64,000 nucleotides of DNA from Brachybacterium sp. UMB0905 (GCF_002871795.1 NZ_PNHL01000006.1:152030-216029); one strand, 5' to 3'. Counted from the first letter of the stretch, positions 26,051 through 34,630 are shown. Translations and numbers: made by a program. Notes: generated from the letters alone by a model not told the origin.

Positions 26051-26728
26051 ATGCGCTCAAACCTGTTCGACGCCGCCAACCAGGAGCGGCAGACCACCGA
26101 TCGGTGGGCTCTGCAGTCCTCCAAGATGCTGCGCTGCGTGCTGCACCCGCAGGCACCGGAGATCATCTCTGCCGCCGGCGCGATGGTCGCCTACCAGGGG
26201 CAGATGGACTTCTCGTACCAGGGCTCCGGCGGTGGCATGAAGCTGCTGAAAAAGATGGCCACCGGGGAGGGCGCGAACATGATGCGCACCCGCGGGCACG
26301 GTGAGGTCTTCTACGCCCGCCACGCCGAGGAGATCTTCCTGATCCAGCTCGAGGGCGATGCCCTGACGCTGAACACGAAGAACATGCTGGCCTTCGACTC
26401 CACCATCCAGTGGGATATCCGCTCCCTGGGCGGGGCCGGGTTCATGGCCGGAGGCCTGTTCAACCTGTTCCTACAGGGTCAGGGCATGGTCGCCGTCACG
26501 AGCGACGGTCCGCCGATGCTGCTGGACTGCTCGCAGCAGCCCACTTTCGTGGACCCGCAGGCAGCGGTGTGCTGGAGCGCGAACCTCACCCCGCAGATCA
26601 AGAACGACTTCAAGATGGGTTCCCTGATCGGCCGCGGCTCCGGCGAGTCCTTCCAGCTGGCCTTCCACGGTCCCGGCTTCGTGGTGGTCCAGCCCTCCGA
26701 GGGCCCGCCCGTCGTCACCACCTCTTGA
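26051..26728 (+). CDS. AIM24 family protein
   Basis: 225 residues. Beta-rich AIM24 (DUF124) fold: ISAAGAMVAYQG near residue 40, GGGMKLLKKMATGEG, GEVFYARHAEEIFLIQLEGD, and AGFMAGGLFNLFLQGQGMVAV cut to its core GGLFNLFLQGQG. The family resembles TRAP-like trimeric beta-barrels and its bacterial role is unknown; the yeast namesake acts in mitochondria. AAGGGAA precedes the ATG. Only 52 bp separate it from the ATP-grasp/alpha-E gene, so the three genes to 30096 may be one transcript. Confidence 0.85.
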   Translation: MRSNLFDAANQERQTTDRWALQSSKMLRCVLHPQAPEIISAAGAMVAYQGQMDFSYQGSGGGMKLLKKMATGEGANMMRTRGHGEVFYARHAEEIFLIQLEGDALTLNTKNMLAFDSTIQWDIRSLGGAGFMAGGLFNLFLQGQGMVAVTSDGPPMLLDCSQQPTFVDPQAAVCWSANLTPQIKNDFKMGSLIGRGSGESFQLAFHGPGFVVVQPSEGPPVVTTS

Positions 26729-26780
26729 CCTGCGCGGGACGGCGCCGCAGGCCCCGCGGCTTGGCCCCTACGATGGAGCG

Positions 26781-29087
26781 GTGACCTCTGCGACGTCTCC
26801 GGCGCTGCGCGCCGAGCTCGAGCTGCTGGGCGCCGATGGCCTGCGCCGGGCGGCCGCTGCGGCGGCCAGCCAGTTCGCCGGGGACGGGTCCCCGGCCGCG
26901 CCGACGGTGGACCCGATCCCGGTGGTGCTCGGCGCCGAGGAGTGGGAGCAGCTCACGGCGGGGCTGATCCAGCGCCTGCGCCTGCTGGATGCGCTGCACG
27001 CGGACCTGTACGGGCCGCGCACCGTGCTGACCGCGGAGCTCACCCCCGTGGCCGAGCTGCTCGCGGACCCGCGGTACCTGCGCACCGCCGTTGGGATCCC
27101 CAGCGCACGTGGCGGTGGACTGTTCGCCCTGGCCACGACGGTGATCCGCAAGGCCGATGGGAGCTGGGCGGTGCTCGAGGACGCGGCCGATGTGCCCGAT
27201 GGCGCCGGCACCGCGCTGGAGCTGCGCCGCGTGCTCTCGCGCAGCACGCCGGCCCTGTATCGCTCGACGCCGCTGCGGCGCCTGCACCCCTTCTTCGACA
27301 CCGCCCGCGCCGCGCTGCACGAGCGGTTGCGCGCCCGCGGCCGGGCCGGGCGGGCCGTCGTGCTCATCGATGACCGGGCCGATCCGCTGCGCGCGGCCGA
27401 TCACCACTGGATCGCGAACCTGCTGGGCGCCCCCGCGGTCTCCCCCGCGGATCTGCGCACCGGATCCGGGTCCCTCACACTGCGCCTGCCCGGCCCGGAC
27501 CGGAATGCGCAGGAACCGGTGGATGCGGTGCTGCGCCTGATTCCCTCGCAGCTGCTGGATCCGCTGGATCTGGGGCCGACGCCGCTGGATGGGGTGACGG
27601 GTCTGGTGGAGGCGGCGCGCTGCGGGGATGTGGAGGTGCTGAACCCGCTCGGGGCCGGGCTGCTGGAGAACCCCGCGCTGCGGGAGGCGCTGCCGGATCT
27701 GTGCCGCCACCTGCTGCATGAGGATCTGCAGCTGCGGCCCGCCCCCGCGCAAGCCAAGCCCGCCGGGGCGGCGTCCCTGGACCCGGAGGGTGGGAACCAG
27801 CTCGTGGAGCGCCCCGTGCAGCTGCGCCTTCTTGTACTCGCCACGGCCGAGGGGTACGAGGTGATGCCCGGAGGGGTGGCGCGCACGGCCGATGCGCACG
27901 CCCCGGCGCTCAAGGACATCTGGGTGCAGGTCCCGCAGACAGCCGGGAGCGAGAGCCTAGAGCTGAGCCTCGGGGCGAGCAGCCCCCGGGACCTCGCCAC
28001 CTACCCGGCGATGAGCCGCTCGATCGGTTCGGACCTGTTCTGGTTCGGCCGCTACCTCGAACGGGTCGACGCGACCGCCAGACTGCTGCGCACTGTGCTG
28101 GATACCGTCAACGACCTCGATGCGGAGCCCGGGACAGCGGCCCGTACCGCCCAGGGCGTGCTACTGCGCGCGATCACAGAGGTGACCACCACCTCCCCCG
28201 GTTTCCACGCCGTGGACCTCAGCGATGCCGAGGAGGTGACCGCCGAGCTCGCCTCGCTGCTGGGTGACCGCACCCGCCCCGGCTCCCTGGCCCAGTCCTT
28301 CGAGGCCCTCGCCCACAGCTCCCGCACTCTGCGCGATGTGGTCTCCGAGGATGTCTGGCCAGTGATCGCACGGCTGCGCCGCACCGTCCGCACCCTGGAT
28401 CCTGCCGGCCCCGTCCCCCTCGAGCAGGGCCTGACCGCGGTGATCGACGGCTGCCTCACCTTCTCCGGGGCGATCGCCGATTCGATGCCCCGCACTCTGG
28501 GCTGGGACCTGCTCGAGGCGGGCCGCAAGCTCGAGCGCTCCCTCACGGTTCTTGCGCTCCTGCGCGCGATCCTGGGGCGGCGCCGCGCGCGGCGGGTCGA
28601 GGCCCGCACCGCCGCAGCGCTCGTGGCGATCACCGAATCGGGCGCCTCCTACCGCCGGGCCTTCCACGCCGCCGCCCAACCGGAGCTGGTGCTCGAGCTG
28701 CTGCTGGCCGATCCTGCGCTGCCACGGTCGATCGCCTTTCAGCTGCAGCGGCTGGGCCAGGTGCTGGACCGTCTGCCGGAAGGGTCGCCCTCGGCGGCGC
28801 TGCGCACCCCCCTCACGGCGCTGCGCAGCCGCGTCGCCGAGTGGGAGCCGCGCGAGCTGCTGTGCCCGCTCGAGGGGCCCGATGGGGCCGATGGGGCCGA
28901 CCGGGTTGATAGGGCCGATGAGATTGATGGGCCTGATGGGGTTGATGGGCCTGATGGGGCGCCGACGGCGCTGCTTGCCGAGGCCGATGCCGCCGTGAGC
29001 ACCCTGCGGGAGCTCGCCACCAAGCTCGAGCAACACTACTTCCACGCCTCGGAGTCCACCTCGCACTGGGGGATCGACGATGTCTGA
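26781..29087 (+). CDS. fused circularly permuted ATP-grasp type 2 and alpha-E domain protein
   Basis: 768 residues. The N-terminal half (about 40-410) is a circularly permuted ATP-grasp domain: DPIPVVLGAEEWEQL, then GLIQRLRLLDALHADLYGP, then NQLVERPVQLRL and EVMPGGVAR at its end. From about residue 412 (SRSIGSDLFWFGRYLERVDA) the all-helical alpha-E domain follows to the C-terminus. In most genomes these are two genes beside a transglutaminase-like gene; here they are fused. By family reasoning the ATP-grasp would form an amide or peptide bond on an unknown substrate. A Gly/Pro/Asp low-complexity insert sits at about 700-727. GTG start; 8-bp overlap with the next gene. Confidence 0.85.
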   Translation: MTSATSPALRAELELLGADGLRRAAAAAASQFAGDGSPAAPTVDPIPVVLGAEEWEQLTAGLIQRLRLLDALHADLYGPRTVLTAELTPVAELLADPRYLRTAVGIPSARGGGLFALATTVIRKADGSWAVLEDAADVPDGAGTALELRRVLSRSTPALYRSTPLRRLHPFFDTARAALHERLRARGRAGRAVVLIDDRADPLRAADHHWIANLLGAPAVSPADLRTGSGSLTLRLPGPDRNAQEPVDAVLRLIPSQLLDPLDLGPTPLDGVTGLVEAARCGDVEVLNPLGAGLLENPALREALPDLCRHLLHEDLQLRPAPAQAKPAGAASLDPEGGNQLVERPVQLRLLVLATAEGYEVMPGGVARTADAHAPALKDIWVQVPQTAGSESLELSLGASSPRDLATYPAMSRSIGSDLFWFGRYLERVDATARLLRTVLDTVNDLDAEPGTAARTAQGVLLRAITEVTTTSPGFHAVDLSDAEEVTAELASLLGDRTRPGSLAQSFEALAHSSRTLRDVVSEDVWPVIARLRRTVRTLDPAGPVPLEQGLTAVIDGCLTFSGAIADSMPRTLGWDLLEAGRKLERSLTVLALLRAILGRRRARRVEARTAAALVAITESGASYRRAFHAAAQPELVLELLLADPALPRSIAFQLQRLGQVLDRLPEGSPSAALRTPLTALRSRVAEWEPRELLCPLEGPDGADGADRVDRADEIDGPDGVDGPDGAPTALLAEADAAVSTLRELATKLEQHYFHASESTSHWGIDDV
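28876..28959. repeat. 9-bp degenerate coding repeat (GPDGADG-like)
   Basis: About nine units of a degenerate GATGGGGCC-like nonamer encode a Gly/Pro/Asp/Val-rich linker inside the alpha-E domain, between LLCPLEGP and APTALLAEA. Likely a slippage-generated flexible loop. Confidence 0.8.
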
Positions 29088-30096
29088 GCCCACCCGCCCC
29101 ACGTCCTCCACCCCGCAGCAGCCCCGGCCTCTGATCCCACTGCTGGATGAGAGCGCCGACCCGTCGGACCCCATCCACTACCGCATCCACCACCTGACCG
29201 CCTACCGGTACGCGAAACCGGTGACCCGCAACTACGGGCGCGCCCATGTGGAGCCGCGCGCCACCACCCACCAGCGCGTCCTCTCCCACGAGGTGGTGGT
29301 GGACCCGGCACCGGCACAACTGACCGCACACACCGACTTCTACGGCAACTCCTCCACATACCTGCTGGTGGATGAGCGGCATGAGCACCTGGATGTGCAT
29401 TCCCACGCCCGCGTGGCCGTGGCCGAGCGACGCTACCCCCTGGACGCGATCTCACGCCCCTTCGAACGCTGCCGACCAACGCACTGGGGCCCGCTGCTGC
29501 CCGATGCGAATCTCGACTTCACCCACCCCTCGCCCCGGATCCCCGAGACCGCCGCCGCGCACGAGCTGAGCGCCGCCGTGTTCACGCCCGGGCGCGCGAT
29601 CGGCGAATGCCTCGCGGATCTCACCGCCCTGATCCACAGCGACTTCACGTACGACACCGCCGCGACCACCGTCACCTCCACGCTGCAGGACGTGCTGGAG
29701 GCCCGTCGGGGTGTCTGTCAGGACTTCGCTCACGCCGGGATCGCCGCGGTGCGGGCCGCGGGACTCGCCGCCCGATACGTCTCCGGCTACCTGCGCACCG
29801 CCCCATCGGCCCGCGGGACGCTCGGCACCGAGCCGGCCGGGCAGATGGTCGGCTCCGCCGCAAGTCACGCCTGGCTGTCCGTGCTGGTGCCGGGCACCGG
29901 CTGGGTGGACATCGACCCGACCAACCGCACCTTCGTGGACCAGCGCTTCGTCACCACCGCCTGGGGACGGGACTACGCCGATGTGCCGCCGCTGAAGGGC
30001 ATCGTGGTGGGGCCACCCGGGGCACGCAGCACCCTGCGCGTGGCCGTCGAGGTGGTGCCGGAAGAGCCCCCGGCCGATGAGACGCCGAGGCCCTGA
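29080..30096 (+). CDS. transglutaminase-like cysteine protease/transferase with N-terminal beta domain
   Basis: 338 residues. Residues about 27-115 form the bacterial transglutaminase N-terminal beta domain (YRIHHLTAYRYAKPVTRNYG). The papain-like core has the full triad: Cys213 (RRGVCQDFAHAG), His263 (ASHAWLSV) and Asp279 (WVDIDPTN). No signal peptide, so cytoplasmic. The gene overlaps the ATP-grasp/alpha-E gene by 8 bp. In this conserved gene association the ATP-grasp is proposed to make, and the transglutaminase-like protein to cut or transfer, a peptide or amide link; the substrate is not known. Confidence 0.88.
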   Translation: MSEPTRPTSSTPQQPRPLIPLLDESADPSDPIHYRIHHLTAYRYAKPVTRNYGRAHVEPRATTHQRVLSHEVVVDPAPAQLTAHTDFYGNSSTYLLVDERHEHLDVHSHARVAVAERRYPLDAISRPFERCRPTHWGPLLPDANLDFTHPSPRIPETAAAHELSAAVFTPGRAIGECLADLTALIHSDFTYDTAATTVTSTLQDVLEARRGVCQDFAHAGIAAVRAAGLAARYVSGYLRTAPSARGTLGTEPAGQMVGSAASHAWLSVLVPGTGWVDIDPTNRTFVDQRFVTTAWGRDYADVPPLKGIVVGPPGARSTLRVAVEVVPEEPPADETPRP

Positions 30097-30211
30097 GCCA
30101 TGACGGCATCGTGACGGGTCCGTGACCTGCACCAGGACCATCGCCGAAGCGTTTCGCGCACCGCGGGCGTATCCTCAGCCCTGACCATCGTTGGGCAGTG
30201 TTGCTCACGTG

Positions 30212-30229
30212 GCTGCACTGATGTGCAGC
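30212..30229. promoter_or_regulatory. inverted repeat upstream of the FNT channel gene
   Basis: GCTGCAC-TGAT-GTGCAGC is a perfect 7-bp inverted repeat ending 39 bp before the ATG. It could be a regulator site for the channel gene or a small hairpin in the leader. Confidence 0.4.
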
Positions 30230-30267
30230 GCATCGCCCCCTCTTTTGCGAATCGCAGGACAGGAATC

Positions 30268-31179
30268 ATGAACGCCTCCTCAACTCCCCCCACCGCTGCA
30301 CCGGCACCGCCGAACACGCAGATCCCCACCCCGAAGGCGCTCGCCAAGGCCCTCGAAGACGGGATGTACGCCAAGGCCACCGCCCCGCTGCTGCAGATGT
30401 TCCTGCAGACCCTCACCGGCGGCGCGTTCATCGCCTTCGGCTTCATCTTCATGGTCACCTCCCAGCAGGGCATCAGCGACTGGCCCACCGGCGTCGGCAA
30501 GGTACTCGGCGGCGTCGTGTTCTCCGTGGGCCTCGGCCTCGTGGTGATCTCCGGCTCGGACCTGTTCACCGGCACCACGATGACGGTCATGCCGCGCCTG
30601 TCCGGCCGCATCGGCACGGGCAAGATGCTCACGCACTGGATCGTGTCCATCGTCGGGAACTTCATCGGCTCCGTCGTGATGGCCGTGCTGATCATCCTCG
30701 GCGGCACCCACGCCTCCAACAAGTCGGCCTGGGGCATGACGGTTCTGAACATCACGCAGGCCAAGCTCGGCTATGACTGGCACCAGGCGTTCTTCCTGGG
30801 CCTGCTGGCGAACTTCGCGGTGTGCCTGGCGGTGTGGGTCTCGATCGCCGGCAAGACCGTGGCTGACAAGATCCTCGCCGTCGCCGGTCCGATCGCCCTG
30901 TTCGTCGCCTCCGGTTTCGAGCACTCGGTGGCCAACATGTTCATGCTGCCCCTGGGCTGGATGATCAAGACCTTCGCCGGGGACAAGTTCTGGAGCGGCG
31001 AGGCACTCGCCGATGCCGGCAAGTCCGCCGCCGACTACGCGGACATCACCGCCCTCTCCGTCCTGTGGGACAACCTCATCCCGGTGCTGCTGGGCAACAT
31101 CGTGGGCGGCGCCGTGTTCGTCGGCGTCTACTTCTGGGCGATCTACCGTCGCGGCGACGCCGACATCGCCAAGGCGTGA
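30268..31179 (+). CDS. formate/nitrite transporter (FNT) family channel
   Basis: 303 residues with six transmembrane helices. Family landmarks: GGAFIAFGFIFMV (about 55-67), the ISGSDLFTGTTM loop (about 108-119), the central GLLANFAVCLAVWVS stretch with the L/N-A-x-C motif, and the ASGFEHSVANMFMLPLG motif with the pore histidine (about 225-241). FNT channels pass formate, nitrite or hydrosulfide as pentamers; which one is not evident. There is a long Pro/Ala/Thr N-terminus of about 30 residues. An ATG at 30223 is also in frame, but AGGA lies close to 30268. Confidence 0.9.
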   Translation: MNASSTPPTAAPAPPNTQIPTPKALAKALEDGMYAKATAPLLQMFLQTLTGGAFIAFGFIFMVTSQQGISDWPTGVGKVLGGVVFSVGLGLVVISGSDLFTGTTMTVMPRLSGRIGTGKMLTHWIVSIVGNFIGSVVMAVLIILGGTHASNKSAWGMTVLNITQAKLGYDWHQAFFLGLLANFAVCLAVWVSIAGKTVADKILAVAGPIALFVASGFEHSVANMFMLPLGWMIKTFAGDKFWSGEALADAGKSAADYADITALSVLWDNLIPVLLGNIVGGAVFVGVYFWAIYRRGDADIAKA

Positions 31180-31222
31180 GCCCGTCGGTCCCCTGACCCC
31201 CTGCCGACCCCCATCGGCACCC

Positions 31223-31270
31223 TGCGGCCCCGGCCGGGACATCGACCATGATGTCCCCACCGGGGCCGCA
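31223..31270 (+). terminator. strong stem-loop terminator after the FNT gene
   Basis: An 11-bp outer stem (31223-31233/31260-31270) and an 8-bp inner stem (31236-31243/31250-31257) are separated only by a 2-nt internal bulge on each side, giving about 19 base pairs. It is 44 bp past the stop codon. Confidence 0.8.
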
Positions 31271-31449
31271 TCATGTCTCTGCATCATGTCTGCACTGTGG
31301 AGGGTCCGTGGAGGCCGCGTCGAGCCGCTCACACGGACCTGACCGGGCATGAGAGCGCCGATAGAGTGGTCCGCAGCTTCCAGCCGCCGCCCCCGTCGGG
31401 CCGGGCGGCATTCCGACCCGGCGCGCTCGCGCCACGAGACCGAGGTGAG

Positions 31450-32934
31450 ATGTCCTCCTCCCAGCAGCCCTTCCGTCTGGCCGTGATCGGCTCCGGCCCC
31501 GCCGGCGTCTACGCCGCCGAGACCCTGCTGCGCTCGGCGCCCGTCAAAGGCGGGGAGCTCGAGGTCTCCATCGACCTGTTCGACAAGTACCCGGCGCCCT
31601 TCGGGCTGATCCGCTACGGCGTGGCCCCGGATCATCCGCGTATCAAGGGCATCATCACAGCGCTGCACCGCATCCTGGGCCGCGGCGACATCCGCTTCCT
31701 GGGGGACGTGGAGTTCGGCACCGATCTCACGCTCGAGGATCTGCGCACCCACTACGACGCGGTCGTGTTCGCCACCGGCGCGCTCAAGGACGCGGACCTG
31801 CACATCCCCGGCATCGACCTGGAGGGCTCCTTCGGCGCCGCCGACTTCGTGGCCTGGTATGACGGCAACCCCGACTATCCACGCAGCTGGGACCTCTCCG
31901 CCGAGCAGGTCGCAGTGATCGGCAACGGCAACGTGGCGCTGGATATTGCGCGCGTGCTCTCCAAGAGCGGCGACGAGATGCTGCGCACCGAGATCCCGCA
32001 GAACGTCCACGAAGGTCTCGCCGCGGCGCGCACCACGGATGTGCATGTCTTCGGCCGCCGCGGCCCCGCCCAGACGAAGTTCTCCCCGCTCGAGGCGCGC
32101 GAGCTCGCCCACCCGAAGGGCCTGCAGGTCGTCATGGATCCGCGGGACCTCGAGCAGGTCACGGAGGCCGAGTGGGAGGCGATCCGGGCCGATAAGCGCA
32201 CCGATCAGGTGGTGCAGACCTTCGTGGGCTGGCTCGAGGATCAGCAGGCCCGGGAGGCCGCCGGCGAGGAGCCCACCGACCGTGAGGGCGGGCCGGTCAG
32301 CCGCCGCCTGCACATGCACTTCTGGCACCGTCCCGTCGAGGTGCTCGGCGAGGACGGGCAGGTCACCGGCATGCGCTTCGAGCGCACCCGGCTGGACGCC
32401 GACGGGAACCTCGAGGGCACCGGCGAGTTCGTGGACTACGAGCTGGATGCGGTGTACCGCGCGGTGGGCTACCACGGCTCCGAGCTGCCGGGCATTCCCT
32501 ACGACGCGCGCCGCGGCGTGATCACCAACAGCGCCGGCCGCGTCACCGAGGCCGATGGCACCGTGCTGCCGGGCCTGTACACCAACGGCTGGATCAAGCG
32601 CGGGCCGGTGGGGCTGATCGGCGCCACGAAGTCCGATGCGCTCGAGACCGTGGGCAGCCTGCTGGAGGACATCACCGTCGGCAGCCTCCCGCGCGCCGAG
32701 GTGCGCGATGACGAGGCGATCCTGCGCCTGCTCGAGGACCGCGGCGTGGAATACACGACCTGGGATGGCTGGATGGCGCTGGATGCGCACGAAAAGGCCC
32801 TGGGCGCCGCGAGCAAGGACGCCGACGGCGAGCCGCGCGCCCGCGTCAAGGTCGTGGACCGCGAAGAGATGGTCCGGATCAGCCGCGAAGGCATGGCGCA
32901 GGCCGCGGCGGGCGAGAGCGCGAGCGAGAGCTGA
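31450..32934 (+). CDS. fprA: ferredoxin--NADP+ reductase, adrenodoxin reductase type
   Basis: 494 residues, FAD- and NADP-binding, passing electrons between NADPH and ferredoxin; cytoplasmic. The FAD motif GSGPAGVYAAE is near residue 13, the hallmark KYPAPFGLIRYGVAPDHPR is near 51-69, the NADP-binding Rossmann motif GNGNVALDIARV lies near 158-169, and GWIKRGPVGLIGATKSDA is the conserved C-terminal FAD contact. AGGTG lies directly before the ATG at 31450. A diverged partial copy of its 3' third lies 1.3 kb downstream (34196-34583), beyond an AT-richer island. Confidence 0.94.
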   Translation: MSSSQQPFRLAVIGSGPAGVYAAETLLRSAPVKGGELEVSIDLFDKYPAPFGLIRYGVAPDHPRIKGIITALHRILGRGDIRFLGDVEFGTDLTLEDLRTHYDAVVFATGALKDADLHIPGIDLEGSFGAADFVAWYDGNPDYPRSWDLSAEQVAVIGNGNVALDIARVLSKSGDEMLRTEIPQNVHEGLAAARTTDVHVFGRRGPAQTKFSPLEARELAHPKGLQVVMDPRDLEQVTEAEWEAIRADKRTDQVVQTFVGWLEDQQAREAAGEEPTDREGGPVSRRLHMHFWHRPVEVLGEDGQVTGMRFERTRLDADGNLEGTGEFVDYELDAVYRAVGYHGSELPGIPYDARRGVITNSAGRVTEADGTVLPGLYTNGWIKRGPVGLIGATKSDALETVGSLLEDITVGSLPRAEVRDDEAILRLLEDRGVEYTTWDGWMALDAHEKALGAASKDADGEPRARVKVVDREEMVRISREGMAQAAAGESASES

Positions 32935-33080
32935 GGCGCGGCGCAGCCGACGGCTGACCCACGTGCGACGCCGCTAGCCCCGTCCCTCTCCGGCGCCAAG
33001 CCGCGTCAGTTCACCGCCTATACGACGGTAAGGATTGACGGGAGCCACATGCGAGCAGCCATGGACAGGCACCTCAACGC

Positions 33081-33115
33081 TTGCCACAAGCGCGGCGACC
33101 ATGTACGTTCACGCC
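33081..33115 (+). promoter_or_regulatory. candidate leaderless promoter of the island gene
   Basis: TTGCCA (33081-33086), 17-bp spacer, TACGTT (33104-33109); transcription would start near 33116, the ATG of the membrane-protein gene, which lacks a Shine-Dalgarno. Confidence 0.45.
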
Positions 33116-33430
33116 ATGGATGTGAGAATAGCCACACCGTCGGAGGGTGAGCGTGACGCAGGGGCGCCCTGGGCGCCATTGCTCATAGGTGCTTGCTCCC
33201 TGCTTGTCATGACCATCCGATTCCCCCCGACAGACTTGACCGGCTGGCTTGCCAGTTCACTTCAGGTTCCCATTCAGATCATTTTGCTTGGATGTACAGC
33301 GCTTTGCTTGGCTGGATATCTCATCGCAAGAAAAACTGATTCAAGGGCCGGCGTTACCCTAAATAGCATCGTCGGGACTCTTGCGTTAGCGTCGGCCTTA
33401 ACTTCCACTATCTCAATCCTCATCAACTGA
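33116..33430 (+). CDS. small membrane protein in the AT-richer island, unknown
   Basis: 104 residues from the ATG at 33116, chosen because a promoter-like pair ends directly before it; upstream in-frame starts (33101, 33035) are possible. Three hydrophobic segments: about 22-35, 45-68 and 80-103. The gene uses A/T-ending codons far more than its neighbours (for example runs such as ATTTTGCTTGGATGT), suggesting transfer. No family recognised. Its TGA overlaps a CTG that is the best candidate start of the next gene. Confidence 0.55.
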   Translation: MDVRIATPSEGERDAGAPWAPLLIGACSLLVMTIRFPPTDLTGWLASSLQVPIQIILLGCTALCLAGYLIARKTDSRAGVTLNSIVGTLALASALTSTISILIN

Positions 33431-34119
33431 CCATTCGAATCCGCGAAAGAGGTATAGCTGAGAATAATCTAGGCCGCAGAACTATTCTTGGGGCGGGCAT
33501 GCTAGGCCTCGCCCTCGGAACCCTCCCGGCATCTATGGCCTCCGCCGAGGGAATAGGTCGCTCTCTCGAGTCCAGCCTAAAAGCTGCTCTCGCCGATCGC
33601 GCTACGAAGATTGGGGTACCACTGGAGGCGATAGAAGATCTTTCATATGAACCCACCCCTGAAGTCTTAGGTGAATACGCAGCCAACCCACAGGAGTGCG
33701 TTGCTGGGATCGCCGAACTCATCCTTCCCGACGAGTGCGACCAGTGCTCAAAGCCAACCAATTCAGCAGCCCCCACTGGACCCATCGCCTCCCCGACTGG
33801 GACTGCTACCTACAATGCCAAAGTGTTTGCCGGAGTGCCCGCTGGTGGCATATGTCAGATTCGACAGGACTTCAGGGCTACCGTCACCAACTATAGGGTC
33901 TCGGGAGTAAAGATCCTGGGGTCATCGTACGTGGTGGGCGTGTGCCTGTTTCAGTGGAGCCCCAATCGACAGTGGCATTCCATTTCGGGGAGGACCTTCA
34001 ATCTCCGCATGAAGGGAACCTTCTCTGCCGTAATCAAAGGGGGGCCCATTACTTTTTCCGCGACCTTCTTGGCCATCTACGACATCCAGCGCAGCGGACT
34101 GAAGCAGCATTTCCAGTGA
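33427..34119 (+). CDS. predicted secreted protein in the island, possible CTG start
   Basis: The frame is open from 33367. The first canonical start (ATG 33499) would cut into a good export signal: reading from the CTG at 33427 gives NNLGRRTILGAGMLGLAL and cleavage after ASMASA, a Tat-like signal with twin Arg. The CTG overlaps the upstream TGA (CTGA), mimicking the ATGA couplings seen elsewhere here. Length is 230 residues from CTG or 206 from ATG. The mature part has a Pro/Thr linker (about 110-125) and four or five Cys (QECVAG, DECDQCS, GGICQI, VGVCLF). The C-terminal half is beta-like with aromatic residues. AT-richer than neighbours; unknown family. Confidence 0.55.
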   Translation: MTIRIRERGIAENNLGRRTILGAGMLGLALGTLPASMASAEGIGRSLESSLKAALADRATKIGVPLEAIEDLSYEPTPEVLGEYAANPQECVAGIAELILPDECDQCSKPTNSAAPTGPIASPTGTATYNAKVFAGVPAGGICQIRQDFRATVTNYRVSGVKILGSSYVVGVCLFQWSPNRQWHSISGRTFNLRMKGTFSAVIKGGPITFSATFLAIYDIQRSGLKQHFQ

Positions 34120-34195
34120 TGTAATACGACACAGTCAGATCCCACTCTGCTAAAGGGGCCTCATTTCGCACGGGCGCTGCCCGGCAGAGTCGCAC

Positions 34196-34583
34196 GCCGA
34201 GTGGGAGGCGATCCGGGCGGATAAGCGTACCGATCAGGTGGTGCAGACTTGCGTGGGCTGGCTCGAAGATCAGCAGGCCCGGGAGGCCGCTGGCGGGGAG
34301 CCCACCGACCGTGAGGGAGGGCCCGTGACGCGGCGTCTGCACATGCACTTCTGGCATCGCCCGGTGGAGGTGCTCGGCGAGGACGGGAAGGTCACCGGCA
34401 TGCGCTTCGAGCGCACGCGGCTGGATGGCGCTGGATGCGCATGAGAAGGCCCTGGGTGCCGCGAGCATGGACGCCGACGGGGAGCCGCGCGCCCGCGTCA
34501 AGGTCGTGGACCGCGAGGAGATGGTCCGCATCAGCCGCGAAGGCATGGCGCAGGCTGCGGGCGGGGACACTGCCGAGGCCTGA
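34196..34583 (+). pseudogene. remnant copy of the fprA 3' region with internal deletion
   Basis: Colinear with 32167-32396 of the intact gene (AEWEAIRADKRTDQVVQT onward), then jumps to the equivalent of 32774 and continues to a TGA aligned with the intact stop. The jump is at the 7-bp sequence GGCTGGA, present at 32390-32396 and 32767-32773, so 377 bp were lost between microhomologies, shifting the frame. There are many silent-type differences from the intact copy (for example GTACC for GCACC, GTGACG for GTCAGC), so it is not a recent exact duplicate. Similarity continues past the stop to a shared CTAGCCCCG at 34608-34616. Confidence 0.88.
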
Positions 34584-34630
34584 CAGCCCAGATGCCGGCT
34601 GACGGCCCTAGCCCCGGGCCGGTGTCCTCC

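Noticed and set aside
30280-32790. 836-codon minus-strand open frame opposite the FNT channel and fprA genes
   Set aside because: No domain or start signal is seen; both plus-strand genes are well supported by family motifs.
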